64,000 nucleotides of DNA. Origin: Varanus komodoensis. Lineage: Eukaryota > Chordata > Lepidosauria > Squamata > Varanidae. The DNA lies in assembly GCF_004798865.1 (NCBI RefSeq), contig NW_025336479.1, forward strand, positions 3,042,782 to 3,106,781, read 5' to 3'. Of the stretch, positions 42,317 through 53,239 are shown piece by piece. Positions within the stretch are counted from its first letter, which is position 1. Each line of letters starts with the position of its first letter. A program made the translations under genes and the position numbers. Under the pieces are notes generated by a model, which saw only the letters and a program-made list of their open reading frames with translations, did no database searches and had not been told where the DNA came from.

Positions 42317-42724
42317 CAGTGATACCTTGGCTGACAAACTTAATCCATTCCACGACTCTGGTTGCGACCCTAATTGATCGTGACCCAAGTCAAATTTCCC
42401 CATAAGGTTCAATGTAAATAAGGTTAATCTGTTCTGTAACCGTTTTTTTTTTTAATGACAAAAATTTGAAACAAAGTAACCAAGAACAACAAAGTAACCA
42501 AGAACAATGAAGATTGCGGTCATCTCCCCCCCCCCCCCCGAGCACAATTGCAGCCATCTCCCCACACCAGGACGACTGTGATCGTGCCCGTGCAGGAAAG
42601 ACGGATGCGATCACGGCCATCACCCGATGCAGAATTTGCGACCTGAGGCAATTTTTTTCTGAAATTTCTGTTTGTGACCCAGTTTGGTCATGAACTGAGG
42701 CGTTCATGAGCCGAGGTACCACTG
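42317..42724. mobile_element. Tigger-like (Tc1/mariner superfamily) non-autonomous element
   Basis: 408 bp starting CAGTGATACCTTGGCTGAC and ending with the inverted GAGCCGAGGTACCACTG, bounded by TA on both sides (42315-42316 and 42725-42726), the target duplication of this superfamily. The terminal repeats pair imperfectly over about 30 bp. No transposase frame is present. A poly-C tract (42527-42540) and TTTTT tract lie inside. Confidence 0.8.
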
Positions 42725-42726
42725 TA

Positions 42727-43680
42727 TATTGCAGTGGCATCATACCACCTTGTGCTTGCTTCACAGAATACCCCAAAAGGCACAGAAATACAACCCTCCG
42801 GGGAAAGCCCGACATATAAAAGGACACATTCCCCTAAAGGGCACATTCCCCCTCTTGCAATGAAAAGGAAGCAGCCTCAGTTAAACAGCAGGTTAACCCC
42901 CTATGCAGAAAATCCCAGTGTTTCCAATCCCTCCTTAACCCACTATTCTGCACTGGCTCTGGTTGGGCACCCAAGAACCCTCAAATAGTCCTGTCTGCCA
43001 CCCAGGCTTACCACCTGTGTTCTGGAAAACAGCTGATTTGCACAAGAAGATGCCTCTTCTCATAAAGGAGGCTCAGTTTCTATCACTACTTGGAGGCTTT
43101 TCAGACATACAACAACATAGCAAGTAGGAGGTGAGATCGAGATAAAAGCAACCAGCAGAACATTTGCCTCTTGCTTTGCATTAGTATGGATACAGCCTGA
43201 GCCACAATAGGCCACAGAAAAATGTACTCAGCAGTCTCCTTCACACTCCAGTCAAAATAAATATTTCCTCTCATTACTCAGAAGCAGAAAGTTCCCGTTA
43301 ACCTAAAAACAACCTGGCAGCTAATGAAATAAATGGCCACTAGAGGGCATCCACACACCTTTAAGGCTTGTCTGGCTTGCCCTGCTAATATAAACAAGAG
43401 TCTTATTGTGGCACCTTAAAGTCTTATTGTGCAGGCATACAAGAGGAAAATTGTAAACAGTGGGCCTGCTGCTGCTGTGATGCTTCTCTGCAAAGTTCAC
43501 ATGTGGACAAGGTCAGCAGAGCAAGCGGCTGTGCTGTAGTGAATGGTCACTGCCCTGATCTTGTATACATGTGAACTTTGCAGGCAAATGTCACAAGCTC
43601 TCCTTCTCCCACTTGATGACCTTTTGCTCTTGTTGTTTATGCTTAACTTAAAGAACTAGATGAAGTCAGCCAGACTTCCT
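42727..43680. other. unassigned block
   Basis: No gene recognised. About 43396-43440 carries a fragment of a dispersed repeat with GTGGCACCTTAAAGTCTTATTG, also seen near 53150-53230. Confidence 0.45.
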
Positions 43681-43683
43681 CAA

Positions 43684-43790
43684 TCTGGTGCCTCCTAGAT
43701 GGGCTAGACTATATTTCCCATCATCCCCACCCATCGACCATGCTGGCTAGGGATGATGAGAGTTGTAATCCAACACATCAGGAGGGTGCT
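43684..43790. repeat. short palindromic repeat (MITE-like), clear copy
   Basis: TCTGGTGCCTCCTAGATGGG, CTAGACTATATTTCCCATCA on the left; GATGATGAGAGTTGTAATCC and AACACATCAGGAGGGTGC on the right, around GACCATGCTGGCTAGG. Confidence 0.7.
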
Positions 43791-44106
43791 TATCTTGCAA
43801 CCTCAACCATCCATATGAGCAGGCACCTGCTTGCAAACAGGCCTTTCAGTCGTTTGTGTTCTGGCTCTCGAATCATTTCCCCAGGTGGGTTAACCAGGTG
43901 CCTCATCCAATGTCTTTCTTGCACACTATGAAGATATTTTGAATTTCCTAGGCTTCCCTCCATTTAGGCTCTTTTTGTCTATTTGTTCTATCCAGATATC
44001 AGTATTACAGTTGCTATTATGAATGCATTTATCATTTTATGGCATACTTCATATTTTTATAATAAGCTTCCCTGATAATATACCTGAAGGAGATATGCAT
44101 CTAAAT

Positions 44107-44625
44107 CATGGGTCTCAAACTATGGCCCACAGGCCAAATCCGGCCTGCCGTGCGCATTTATCCAGCCTGCCTCAGAGGTTTTGGACTCGCTCAGAGAAAA
44201 CGATCTCCGAGTGAGTCCAAAAGCTCTGAACCGGCACAGGCGTTCTTTAAAAATGAGCAGAGAGAGAGCCGGTGCATGCCCACATTGCAACAGCTCAACT
44301 GTGTGTGTGCCAGCTCTCCCTCCACCCCCATTGCACACATATACAGAGTGGGAATACGGAGCCGGAAACAGAAGAGAGGCAGGCGGAAGAGAAAGAGACA
44401 AAGATGAAGGCGAAGAAAGGATTGAAGGTAACAAAAATATAACTTTATAAATGTATTTTTAATTGTGTGAGCTTGGGGGCGGCCAGGCTGGGGGTCGCCA
44501 GGCACGTACCCGCTGCCTCACTGCAACCACCGCACCACACCTGTGCCCGCCACCGCCTTGCCGGCCCACACCCACCGCCGCCACCTTTCAACTGGCCCCC
44601 TGTTGAAACAGTTTGAGGACCCATG
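44107..44625. mobile_element. non-autonomous hAT element with perfect 8-bp target duplication
   Basis: 519 bp from CATGGGTCTCAAACTATGGC to AACAGTTTGAGGACCCATG, flanked by ATCTAAAT at 44099-44106 and 44626-44633. It is in opposite orientation to the other two hAT copies, because the ACTGGCCCCCTGTTGAAA end lies on the right. An internal inverted repeat surrounds CTCAGAGAAAACGATCTCCG. No transposase frame is present. Confidence 0.92.
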
Positions 44626-44639
44626 ATCTAAATAAACAT

Positions 44640-46360
44640 ACAAGCCAACAAAATAGTACTGTTGGCTGCAAAGCTAGCTTGCAATTAGAGTCCCTCTTCT
44701 CACATGGTAAAGAGCAACAGCTTTTTACTCTGGTATCCTATAGGAACAACATTAGAGATATTCTGATCATTGCAACAGTGCTGAAACCAGAAAGAGTGTC
44801 CAGTAATAAATAACCAAGTATCACAAACATCCAGGGAGAACAAGTGTCCTATATAGCTCGAGAGGGCAGTCAACTAGCACTCCTCTCAATAGAGCACTGA
44901 GAGATGGGAGCATTAGTTGTTTGCTTTTTTCGTACAGCATTTTATAGACACTGCCATTCCTGAACCTTGACAGAAAGGGACTTTTATACAAGTCAATAGA
45001 AGCCGCAAAGAGGAATGCAATTGCTCACAAGCATTATGGGTCTTCAGGGCTGATGTGAGAAGCACAGTGCCATTCTGATGTTTTGCTTCACGCAATGCCA
45101 TATGCACCCATCCCACACAAGCTGACCTTTCCTGCTGGAGAGACAGAAAAGAAGTACAACCAAAAAGGCCAAACAGGGCTTGAGGCATCACCACCCCGCA
45201 AGCTACCTCCACATGTGGTGTTTGCTTTGAGGCTGGACGTACCCCAGCAGCTTTTAACAAGCACCATGTTCCAGCCCACAGTGGTCACGCACCTTCACTT
45301 CCTTGATGCGGCTGAGGAACCAGATGTGTGCCCACGTGGCTGGCTTCCTGCAGTCGGCACAGATAGGCCCCGAGGAAAATGAAACACGCTTTTTCCAGGT
45401 GCACTTCTTTTCTTTTGGGTGCTGCAGCTGCTGGCTGGAGCAGGCCTTCCCACTGTCACACTCACCCTTGCACTTCTGTTATGGCTACATGGAACACAGC
45501 ATGCTAGATGTGCCCTCAGGCCCAGCCATCCCAAGCCCAAAGGCAGTATCCAGTTGTGCCCCGTGCGAAGATAAACCCATGTTAGTGCAACATTATTAGC
45601 ATTTGCTAGAGCAACAGGAAAACGTGGCAACTTTGGTGCTACCAAATTTTGGAAACAGCTCCAGGTTGTTCCTTAGTGGTTTACACTAGTGACATGTCAC
45701 TTGATGGTTGCTAGTGCTGGCTCACCGTTGGATACTACTCACCATCTGGGATTGAAGCAAAATGCTGAAGGAGAACAACTTTACTCTTAATGGGTGAGGA
45801 GTAGTAAGAAACAAAACCTGGTGAAAACAACTTTTGGTTTCTCTTAGGGTGCAAGAGATTTTAGGTCTGGCTAAGCAAGCTCAGAGTGGAACAGTCTGCC
45901 TTGAAGAAAAAACAGTGTTTATGTTCCTCTGGAAAGTTAGCCCCAGAGAGCGGCTGATGGATTACACAAGACACCACCCCCAAGGCCCAAGGCCGGCTTT
46001 CAGCACTACCCTGGAGGCGCATCATGACGCAATCAAGCCATCGCAAGAGCTTTCTGCTCAAATCGGTGCTACAGCAAAAGGCAGCAAAAGGAGCACGGAT
46101 GTTCCCAGCCCCATGGCACTATCTCCTGCCTTCCCAGGGGTGGAAAAAGCATAGGGCTCCCAGGTGGACTGCTGATTCATCCATTATGAACAATCCGCCC
46201 AAAAGCAGCATTCAGGGATGAGAAGGTTCAGCATACTTGAATTATAAAGGAAATGCCAACCTGATGTTTGCAGATGTGCTGGATTAGGCCTGACAACTGA
46301 GGCTCCAGTCATTTGCTTTTAAAAACTTATTATCTGCTAGAAGGACACAGTTCTTCAGAT
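44640..46360. other. unassigned block
   Basis: No supported gene, RNA or transposon was recognised. Several open frames of about 100 codons occur without homology or splice support. Confidence 0.45.
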
Positions 46361-46371
46361 GGCACATACCA

Positions 46372-46556
46372 TAAATACCAGCATAAAAATTCACGTATAA
46401 GAGGATGTCAGTATTTTGGTTGTTTTTCTGGTGTTTGTCCTATTTATTTACTTACATGTATTTATAGGTCACCTATAATTGCCGAGGCCTTCCGAAGATG
46501 ACGCCCAATATTTGCTCTGCTAGTTTTAGTCTCAAGGGGATCTTATACACTGGTAT
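46372..46556. mobile_element. small TIR element, probable DNA-transposon relic
   Basis: Left TACCAGCATAAAAATTCACGTATAAGAGG and right GATCTTATACACTGGTATAG are roughly inverted ends of the kind found in reptile non-autonomous elements with GTATATACxxGTGTATAAG termini. The family is not firmly identified. Confidence 0.35.
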
Positions 46557-46639
46557 AGATGGGTATTTGTCAGCCAGAAGCTTCAGACTCTCGTGACATC
46601 ATGCTCATGAATTGTAGCTAATAACCATGTTCCCTCTCC

Positions 46640-47053
46640 AATTTCACTGGAGAAGGTTTTGTAAAGTTGGGGGGCAATGGTGGCCAGCAAGGGGGCGGGC
46701 TGGCTGGCTTTGGTCAGGGAGGCCGGCTGGCGCCAGCGCTGTGTCTCTGCCCCTTCCCGGATGCTGCTGTGGCTGGCCTGGAGTGCTGCCCCCCAACCCC
46801 TGGTGAGGGCACGGTGGGCATCAGACTCAGGACGGGGCCTGCGCACAAGCCTCACAATGTGATGCAAGGCAATGCAGGACAAGCATTCCCAGTACCAATA
46901 AGAGGGTTTTTTTTTAATGATTATTAATAAAAATGAGCTTGTAATTACAATTCCCTTTAAAAAAAAAAAACAACAAATAAAATAGGAGGACAACCTCCAA
47001 TTTCTGCCTCATTTTTGGTTCCAAGGGTTGTCTTATACACCAGTATATACAGT
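46640..47053. mobile_element. right end of a second TIR element with GC-rich interior
   Basis: Ends in GGTTGTCTTATACACCAGTA then TATACAGTA, the same terminal motif as the neighbouring element. The interior is GC-rich (46675-46850) and gives a chance open frame. The left end was not found. Confidence 0.35.
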
Positions 47054-47074
47054 AGTTATCGTACAATGATGGAA

Positions 47075-47172
47075 TTTATTACTCTGAGATACAGTGATGA
47101 CCACCAATTTGGCCGGCTTTAAAAGGGGATTCAAAAAATTCATGGAGAAGACAATCAATCGTGACTATTCCT
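47075..47172 (+). mobile_element. CR1-like LINE 3' region, first half (target of an LTR insertion)
   Basis: Reads near AGFKRGFKKFMEKTINRDYS, the LINE C-terminal motif GFKRGLDKFMEEKAING. The last 66 bp (47107-47172) are repeated at 47448-47513 with a single base difference, on the other side of an LTR-like insert. Confidence 0.75.
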
Positions 47173-47447
47173 TGTTGTATGGCGCGATTTTACGGACGAG
47201 ACCAGAGACTGGTTGGAATTATCGAGAGAGATTTATTTTACCTGCAGGGACCAAGCACTCATGGGAGTGTGGTCTCGAGCAAGAGGGGAGACATTGATTT
47301 TATACTCTTTTACACTTATGCTTGAATGACAGCGAACAATAGGGGAACAACAGAGAAACAATAGGGAAGAGTACATCTGCACATTTATCATGTTAAAGCA
47401 AGAAAGCGTGGGTACAAGGGGTACAAGGGCATAACGTTTGCGGTGAT
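47173..47447 (-). mobile_element. solo LTR or LTR fragment of an endogenous retrovirus-like element
   Basis: A 275-bp insert. On the minus strand it shows a TATA-type box (TATAAAA near 47294-47305), an R-like segment with CTCGAGACC, an AATAAA at 47232-47237 and a U5-like end GCGCCATACAACA abutting the flank at 47173. This is the order of U3-R-U5 in a gammaretrovirus-like LTR. The other end has no obvious TG terminus. No internal retroviral genes are present, so it is a fossil. It is inserted in a CR1-like LINE and flanked by a 66-bp direct repeat of that LINE; near-identity of the two repeats suggests a fairly recent event. Confidence 0.65.
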
Positions 47448-47690
47448 ATTTGGCTGGCTTTAAAAGGGGATTCAAAAAATTCATGGAGAAGACAATCAAT
47501 CGTGACTATTCCTGACTGCTACATGCTACCCAGGTATGAGGCACGAAGCCTATATGTATCCTAGTTACTGGGAAACATGGATAGCAGGGCACCATCTGTG
47601 GGCTGCCCAAAGGAAGGTGGCCGGTGACTATGCAAACAGAATGATGGACCACAAAAAACCATGGCCTGATCTGGCATGGGTCTCCATATA
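47448..47690 (+). mobile_element. CR1-like LINE 3' region, second half
   Basis: Begins with the duplicated 66 bp and continues ACTGCTACATGCTACCCAGG then GTATGAGGCACGAAGCCTA, the further 3' end of the same LINE family. Together with 47075-47172 it forms one LINE copy once the LTR insert and one duplicate are set aside. Confidence 0.65.
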
Positions 47691-47776
47691 TTCTTAACCA
47701 GGGGAGGGGACAAACAAAACCCTGATGGCCACAGGGGAGCCCCCCATAATGTTATTCTACTTGGTTATAGAGTCTC

Positions 47777-47822
47777 TGTGTGTGTGTGTGTGTGCGCGTG
47801 CGTGCGTGCGTGCGTGCGTGCG
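47777..47822. repeat. (GT)n / (GTGC)n microsatellite
   Basis: About nine GT units followed by GCGTGC-type tetramers. Confidence 0.95.
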
Positions 47823-47989
47823 GTGTGCAGACATGTGGACATCACATCCATGGGGCATCTCCTGTAGGCAATCAACCACTTCTCCAAATGACCTGCCAAG
47901 TACTCCGATACTTGCATTGATCTTTCCCGTTCTCTTGAAAGGACATGCTCGTTTCAGGACATCACACCCTTTAAACAGAGCTAGTATTA

Positions 47990-48182
47990 TGTGGTGGTCA
48001 GAAGGCCTGAATAGGAAAGTGGAGATCTGGGTTCAAACCATAGCTAGCCACAAAGTTCACTGGGTGACCTTGGCCCAGTTGCTGTTTCTCAGCCTCAACT
48101 AACTTGCAGGGTTGTGAATAAAACTGGGAAGGGAATGAACCATGTATGCTGTCCTGAACAATGGGATATAAAGTGTGGTGCA
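47990..48182 (+). mobile_element. Sauria-type SINE, diverged
   Basis: ATGTGGTGGTCAGAAGGCC, GGGTTCAAACCATAGCTAGC, GGTGACCTTGGCCCAGTTGC and AATGGGATATAAAG follow the family order from head to tail. Confidence 0.75.
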
Positions 48183-48847
48183 GATAAAGCAATAATTAAC
48201 AGGAGAGCCAAGTATGCAGGCAGCTGGTTGAGGATGCTTATACAGGATTTATGCACAATTTATATGAATACACAGCACAGTCCCCAGCCCATAAAAATGG
48301 AGACAGGTGCATCTAGGATTTTCTCTCTGTTGTTTTTGGCTGCAAGCTCTATGTCAGAGTCCTCACACAAAGCCAGGGTCAAAAGGATAGCTGTGCAAGT
48401 GGATGCATGTGAAAGCTTTCAGTTTTCTTCTTTACTACATCGTGTTAGCCACATGTATCATGGAATTCAGGGCCCCCAGAGAGAAAATATTTGTGCATCT
48501 GACAGTACAATCTGATACATGTCTACTCAGAAGTAAATTCCAACAAATCCAATGGGACTTCCAGCAAGGTAAGAGGGTACAAACTTGCAGCATAAATCCC
48601 TACCAACTATCTCTGAAGTAGTGAACCTGCTCTAGTAACTCACATTTCTAGGGTTGACCCCCAGATATTTTGGCTTATGATATGGAAAATTCAGTATCTC
48701 TTGCCCCAGCAAATGCAAGTTAAGAATTTGTTTCCTCTACTGACACCCATAATGTTCTGTCTGACATGGTTAGTACATGGGAGTTATGCTTCATGGTAGG
48801 GTTATGCTTCACGGGAGATTCAGCACTGGATATTTTATTCTAAGGAT

Positions 48848-48961
48848 GGGCAACGTACAGCCCTCCAGATGTGTTGGCCCACAGCTCCCATCAGCCCTTG
48901 CCACCATAGCCAGTAGTGAGGGACCCTGGAAGTTGCAGGCCAACACATCTGGAGGGCCACA
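48848..48961. repeat. short palindromic repeat (MITE-like), clearest copy
   Basis: CCCTCCAGATGTGTTGGCCC then ACAGCTCCCATCAGCCC is mirrored by GGAAGTTGCAGGCCAACACATCTGGAGGG. The outer stem GCCCTCCAGATGTGTTGGCC pairs perfectly with GGCCAACACATCTGGAGGGC. Confidence 0.8.
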
Positions 48962-48989
48962 CACTACTCTCCTGTTTTAGTCCTTATAC

Positions 48990-49090
48990 TCCCCAACTTC
49001 CTGATGTGTTGAACTACAACTCCCATCACCCAACCATTGCTCTTCTGGCTGGGATGATGGAAGTTGTATGTCTGTATCTCTGGAGTGTAC
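48990..49090. repeat. short palindromic repeat (MITE-like), adjacent copy
   Basis: CTGATGTGTTGAACTACAAC and TCCCATCACC on the left; GGATGATGGAAGTTGTATGT on the right. It lies about 30 bp from the previous copy. Confidence 0.65.
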
Positions 49091-49099
49091 CACACTGGA

Positions 49100-50430
49100 G
49101 ACGATGGATTGTGTGTGAGTCTGGCAAGGTGGTCTGTAACCACAGTCTATATAAATTCGAGTTGACTCGCAGTATGCTGCTATAAACCACGGTAATTTAT
49201 GCTAAACAGTATTGTTGATTGACAGCAAGGGGAGATCAGGAAATCGTATCTTTTCCAGTTACAACTTGATCCTTTAAAACACAGGTTTTGCTTCTAAAAA
49301 TACCTTGTTAAAGAAGTTTCCTTTGCCCATTGTGCCAAAATAATATTTGTAAGTGTTAGACATTAAGCACAGCCCTTTTACTTGGCTCCATACATCAACA
49401 TTTTGCTTGCTGGTGAACTTCCATGGCAAAAATCTTTCAAGGCTTCATGGCTGAGTAATACACACAGAGGAAAAAAAAACAACAACAGGGAACTGGAAGC
49501 TTTTGATGTTACTGAGAGTCTTAAACAAAATGGAAGGTTTCCCTTCAAAGTCCCTGTGAAGAATTCAGGAAGGAGATTTATTTTCTGTCTGCAAAGAGGA
49601 GAGCAAACCAGACAGATGCTCCAGTTGCAATCTATGCTACCTTGGAGCAGAACTGCAGGGAGCCGGCAGGAGGAGAGAAGATACTTGAAGCAAAACAGAA
49701 CAGACTGTATGGAAGCATTTGGGAACAAGGTCAGCAGAACCCTTTGCCATGTTGCCACATTGCTGGCGTATTTTATTGGTTTCCATAACAATGCTAACAT
49801 CGATCTCTTTTCATAATGTCCACTTGCGGCTTCCTCAGTGCCAGCTTAGAAAAAAGATTCTAAGTGATGGAGCCAAGCCGGTGTGGAAAAAAGCAAACAT
49901 GACTCACCAACAGTTCAAAGGATAACAAAAATACAAAGGATAACCCACCAGGGGGACAAAGGCCCTTCTCCTTCAAAAGATGGTATTCAGACTGGCAAAC
50001 CAGGAGTATGCAGTCTGTGGCCAGCCCATCCATCCATCCATCCATCCATCCATCCATCCATCCATCCTTGTTTCTACCTTGCCCATCAGTCCAAAGCAGT
50101 TTGTAAGAGCAGACACCTTTATAAGAGCAGATGCTTGAGCAGTCAGTCAAACAGAAGACAGCAAGCCTCAAAAATCCAGGAAGTGCAAGCACACCCAGAT
50201 CCACAAACTAACCATTTCACTACACAAACAAATAATTCTGAGTATGCCAAACCTTCTTCACTTAAATCATTTAAAAAAATGCAAATGGCATACATCTTTG
50301 GGGCTGTGAACTGCTACTACCAGTTCATAGCCCCAGAGATAGCAACCTTCCTGCAATAGGCTTAGCAGAATGAAAGAGAAGAAAGTCTGTGGCCCCAGGT
50401 ATTGACTTGTTTCCAGTTCAAATTGCCCTA
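49100..50430. other. unassigned block with an ATCC microsatellite
   Basis: Contains one open frame of about 140 codons on each strand near 49380-49810, neither recognised. The (ATCC)n array sits at 50027-50068. Confidence 0.45.
50027..50068. repeat. (ATCC)n microsatellite
   Basis: About ten uninterrupted CATC/ATCC units; it translates as a repeated SIHP or MDGW peptide in chance frames. Confidence 0.95.
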
Positions 50431-50435
50431 GGAGG

Positions 50436-50553
50436 TCCTTTCCCAACCTGGTGACCTCCAGATGTATTGGACTACAACTCCTAGCTTCCCCGAGCTACCC
50501 TGGCGGTGGGATTCTGAGAAATGTAGTGCACAACCTCTGGAGGGCACCAACTC
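50436..50553. repeat. short palindromic repeat (MITE-like)
   Basis: TTTCCCAACCTGGTGACCTC then CAGATGTATTGGACTACAAC and CTCCTAG on the left; ATGTAGTGCACAACCTCTGG and AGGGCACCAACTC on the right. Confidence 0.7.
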
Positions 50554-50829
50554 AGGGGAGGCAGACCTTGGAAGCACCAACACCCCTAAAAACCTGAAGG
50601 GCACAAGCCGTCAAGTCCCACATTCAAATTGCCCCTCAGCTGAAAGAAGAGCTTGCTATTGCTCTCTTCAAGGTCCTGTTGCTCCTCTCAGGTCCAGGCT
50701 TCATGATAAGCTACCACTTCCCAGCTGGTGTTGCTTACTAGAGGGAGAGTGGGTGGGCTGTGTACACAGCCCACTGCTCCTTCGTGACTGGCTAGGAGTC
50801 CTGGCTTAGCGTTCTATATGTGCGATCAC

Positions 50830-52700
50830 AGCCGCCGAGATCTAGGCCTAAAATGAGCTAGAGAGCAAGCACTGCTCCACAGCAATTCCCAGAGAAGCCA
50901 GTCAACACACATAATTTATGTAGTGTGCATGATCTAATATTCGCCATATACCACTTCTGATTGAGCTCAATCAGATTCAGCTCTGACTGAGCTCCTTGTC
51001 CCCCTGTTACCAGCAGGATCCCCACCTCCCGCCCCATCCCCGAACAAGCAACAGCATTCACTGTGGCACATGGACAAGCCAGAGCTAGCAACCCTTTCCC
51101 CCCTTTTCAAATGCATGCGCTCAGGAGGGAGCTGAGCCAGGAATGGAAACTACTCCAAAACTAATGTCAGGGCAGAGGTAGGTCATATGCATGGGGAAAC
51201 TGACAGCATTAGTCTTCGAGAGAAAAACCTGATCTCCTGTCCTTGCCCCCAGGAATGCAGCGGAAATCCCTGCCGGATAGATTGGTTTCGCTCGACATGC
51301 CACAACAAGCCTTGAGGTCTGCTCAGGCTGCTGCACCTCTTTGCATTGTTTCATAGCTAAAAAGCCTACGGCCAAATAGAGAGAAACATTCCTGGCTCTT
51401 GCTAGCCAGGGGACAGAGTTCCAAAGGACTAATGTCACGCTACAGGAAGAAGTGTGGGCAGTACTATGGAGAGCTGGCTTCCCTGCGCCTTCCTTCCCAT
51501 GGCAGCTTCTCTAGCCACTGCATCTGCTGCACAGGGGGTCAGGAGACCCGGCTGAAGGTGTGGGGTGTTGTGTTGAGGGACCTCCTGGAGACAGAGCCCT
51601 TCCTCTTGCAGAAGGCGGATCCTGGATCCAGCCATAGGTACACGGCCTTCCATATACATACACAATCGATCTATATTAAGTTTTTGTGGGGGAGGGTTTC
51701 TGAGAAACAGACCAGACACCTCCTCGATTCTCAATTACGTGAGTTCATGAAAAAATTGCATGCCACACTAGAAGCAATAGCAAATGATGGCCAGCCACGA
51801 TGACCAGTGCCACGGCGATACAGATAGGGTAGCAGTAACCAGAGTTTACATTTAGCTGGGACGTGGGCTCACTGGATAGAGTCAGGCAGGTCCTTCAGCC
51901 TCAGCAGTGAGGTACCACATCACAAAGTGCTGCGAGGACAAAGTTATGGGAAGGGGCGCTGTGCATAAGAACCACTGGCCAAACAAAGGGAGGCCTGCTG
52001 CTTAACTCATATGTTGGGTGCCCTGGAACAAGAAGATATTGCAGGCGCTGTTGATTTTCACAGTTTTCAAGAGAGTGAGGAGAGATGAGAAATCAGCAGC
52101 AGGGCTAGTTAATATTTATCTGTTAGTAAGGCGAATTAGGCAACAAGACAACAACAACAAATAGCTCCATGGTGCACAACCCGAACAAACCACCAGGGAT
52201 TTCCACGGAGCCCATCAAAGCACATTTTAGAAAAAGGCACGCTGCATTGTTTAAATGGCACAATAAACACACCTGTTAATATGTTGAAACACGGAAACAG
52301 AGTCAGTAGAGCGATTTTTGCAACAAATGGACAAAAAGGGGTTTAGGTTAGCATGCTTTAGCTGCAACGGTCCCTTAAGGAGCCATCTAGACCACCATAG
52401 GGATGCTCTCTAGGCAGCCCCAGGATAATTCAGACTCCCAGCTCCGACCCTGGAGCGGTGCCCTGAGCTTGGAGCTGGAACTCCAGATTTGGAGCACCCT
52501 CCCTCCGTTTTTGTAGCCGGTGTGACTGTGGCTCTGAGATTGCAAGACTGATGTCAGACCCCTCCCTGGGGGGCAGGGAGAGAGGAGGCGCTGCCCTACT
52601 GGGAAACTTGCCGGTACTTCCATTCCTGTCCTCATGAGCAAAGAAAAAGCAACTGGAGGGGTGAAAGTGGCCATCTCAGTCTTTGGGGGGCAGGAGAAGC
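50830..52700. other. unassigned block
   Basis: A 134-codon plus-strand frame at 51399-51803 has no recognised domain. A faint SINE-like stretch near 51860-51960 is too worn to call. Confidence 0.4.
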
Positions 52701-52727
52701 ACCAAGGCAATCCTTGCCTCTGTGCTC

Positions 52728-52900
52728 TGGTCCATCCTTCATTGGCTGCCCATGGTCCTCCAAGTGTAGGGGATTACAAACAGTTGCACAGAATGGCACT
52801 GCCTGCCCCTTATCTGGCCCCCAAGTTACTCCCCCTTAATAAAAGTCTGCGGACCACACGAGCTCTGAACTCAGGGAACACAGCCATGCCTGTATGCCTG
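52728..52900 (+). mobile_element. L2-like LINE ORF2 C-terminal fragment
   Basis: Reads near LVHPSLAAHGPPSVGDYKQL, with the underlying CTTCATTGGCTGCCCATGGT corresponding to the family's LHWLPVE motif, and TTATCTGGCCCCCAAGTTAC to its downstream part. Confidence 0.45.
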
Positions 52901-53147
52901 GCTTCCCAACCTCTGCACTGGGCAAGCATAAACAACAGGTTTTGCAAATGTATAGCCGAACGTTGCTGGCAATGCTGCCCACATCAGAGAATGACTGCAC
53001 AAGCACAGCGCCTGTTTTTGCATTCCACCCAATGCAAAATGCCCGAAATGGAGCCAGTAGATACCTGTGGGTCAGCAGAGCAACACGATTCCGCTTCTGC
53101 CCATGGACTCATTAGACAAATGGACTGGAGTGAGATGATGGTGCAGG

Positions 53148-53235
53148 AGATGGGTGGCACCTTGAGGACCAACAGTTTTATTATGTATGGCATGAGCTTT
53201 CATAAACCAGAGCTCAGCTTATCCTCAGCTACCCC
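53148..53235. repeat. dispersed reptile repeat fragment
   Basis: GTGGCACCTTGAGGACCAAC then AGTTTTATTATGTATGGCAT and GAGCTTTCATAAACCAGAGC match a repeat common in reptile genomes (GGCACCTTAAAGACTAACA... TTTATTG... GCTTTCGTGA). I do not know its class for certain. Confidence 0.45.
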
Positions 53236-53239
53236 GTAT

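Noticed and set aside
47725-48102. Cysteine/valine repeat open frame
   Set aside because: Produced by the GT/GTGC microsatellite followed by a SINE.
49378-49816. Two overlapping open frames of about 140 codons, one on each strand
   Set aside because: Mutual shadows without homology; the window is AT-balanced and such frames occur by chance.
51399-51803. 134-codon plus-strand open frame
   Set aside because: No family resemblance, no conserved motif and no splice or promoter context.
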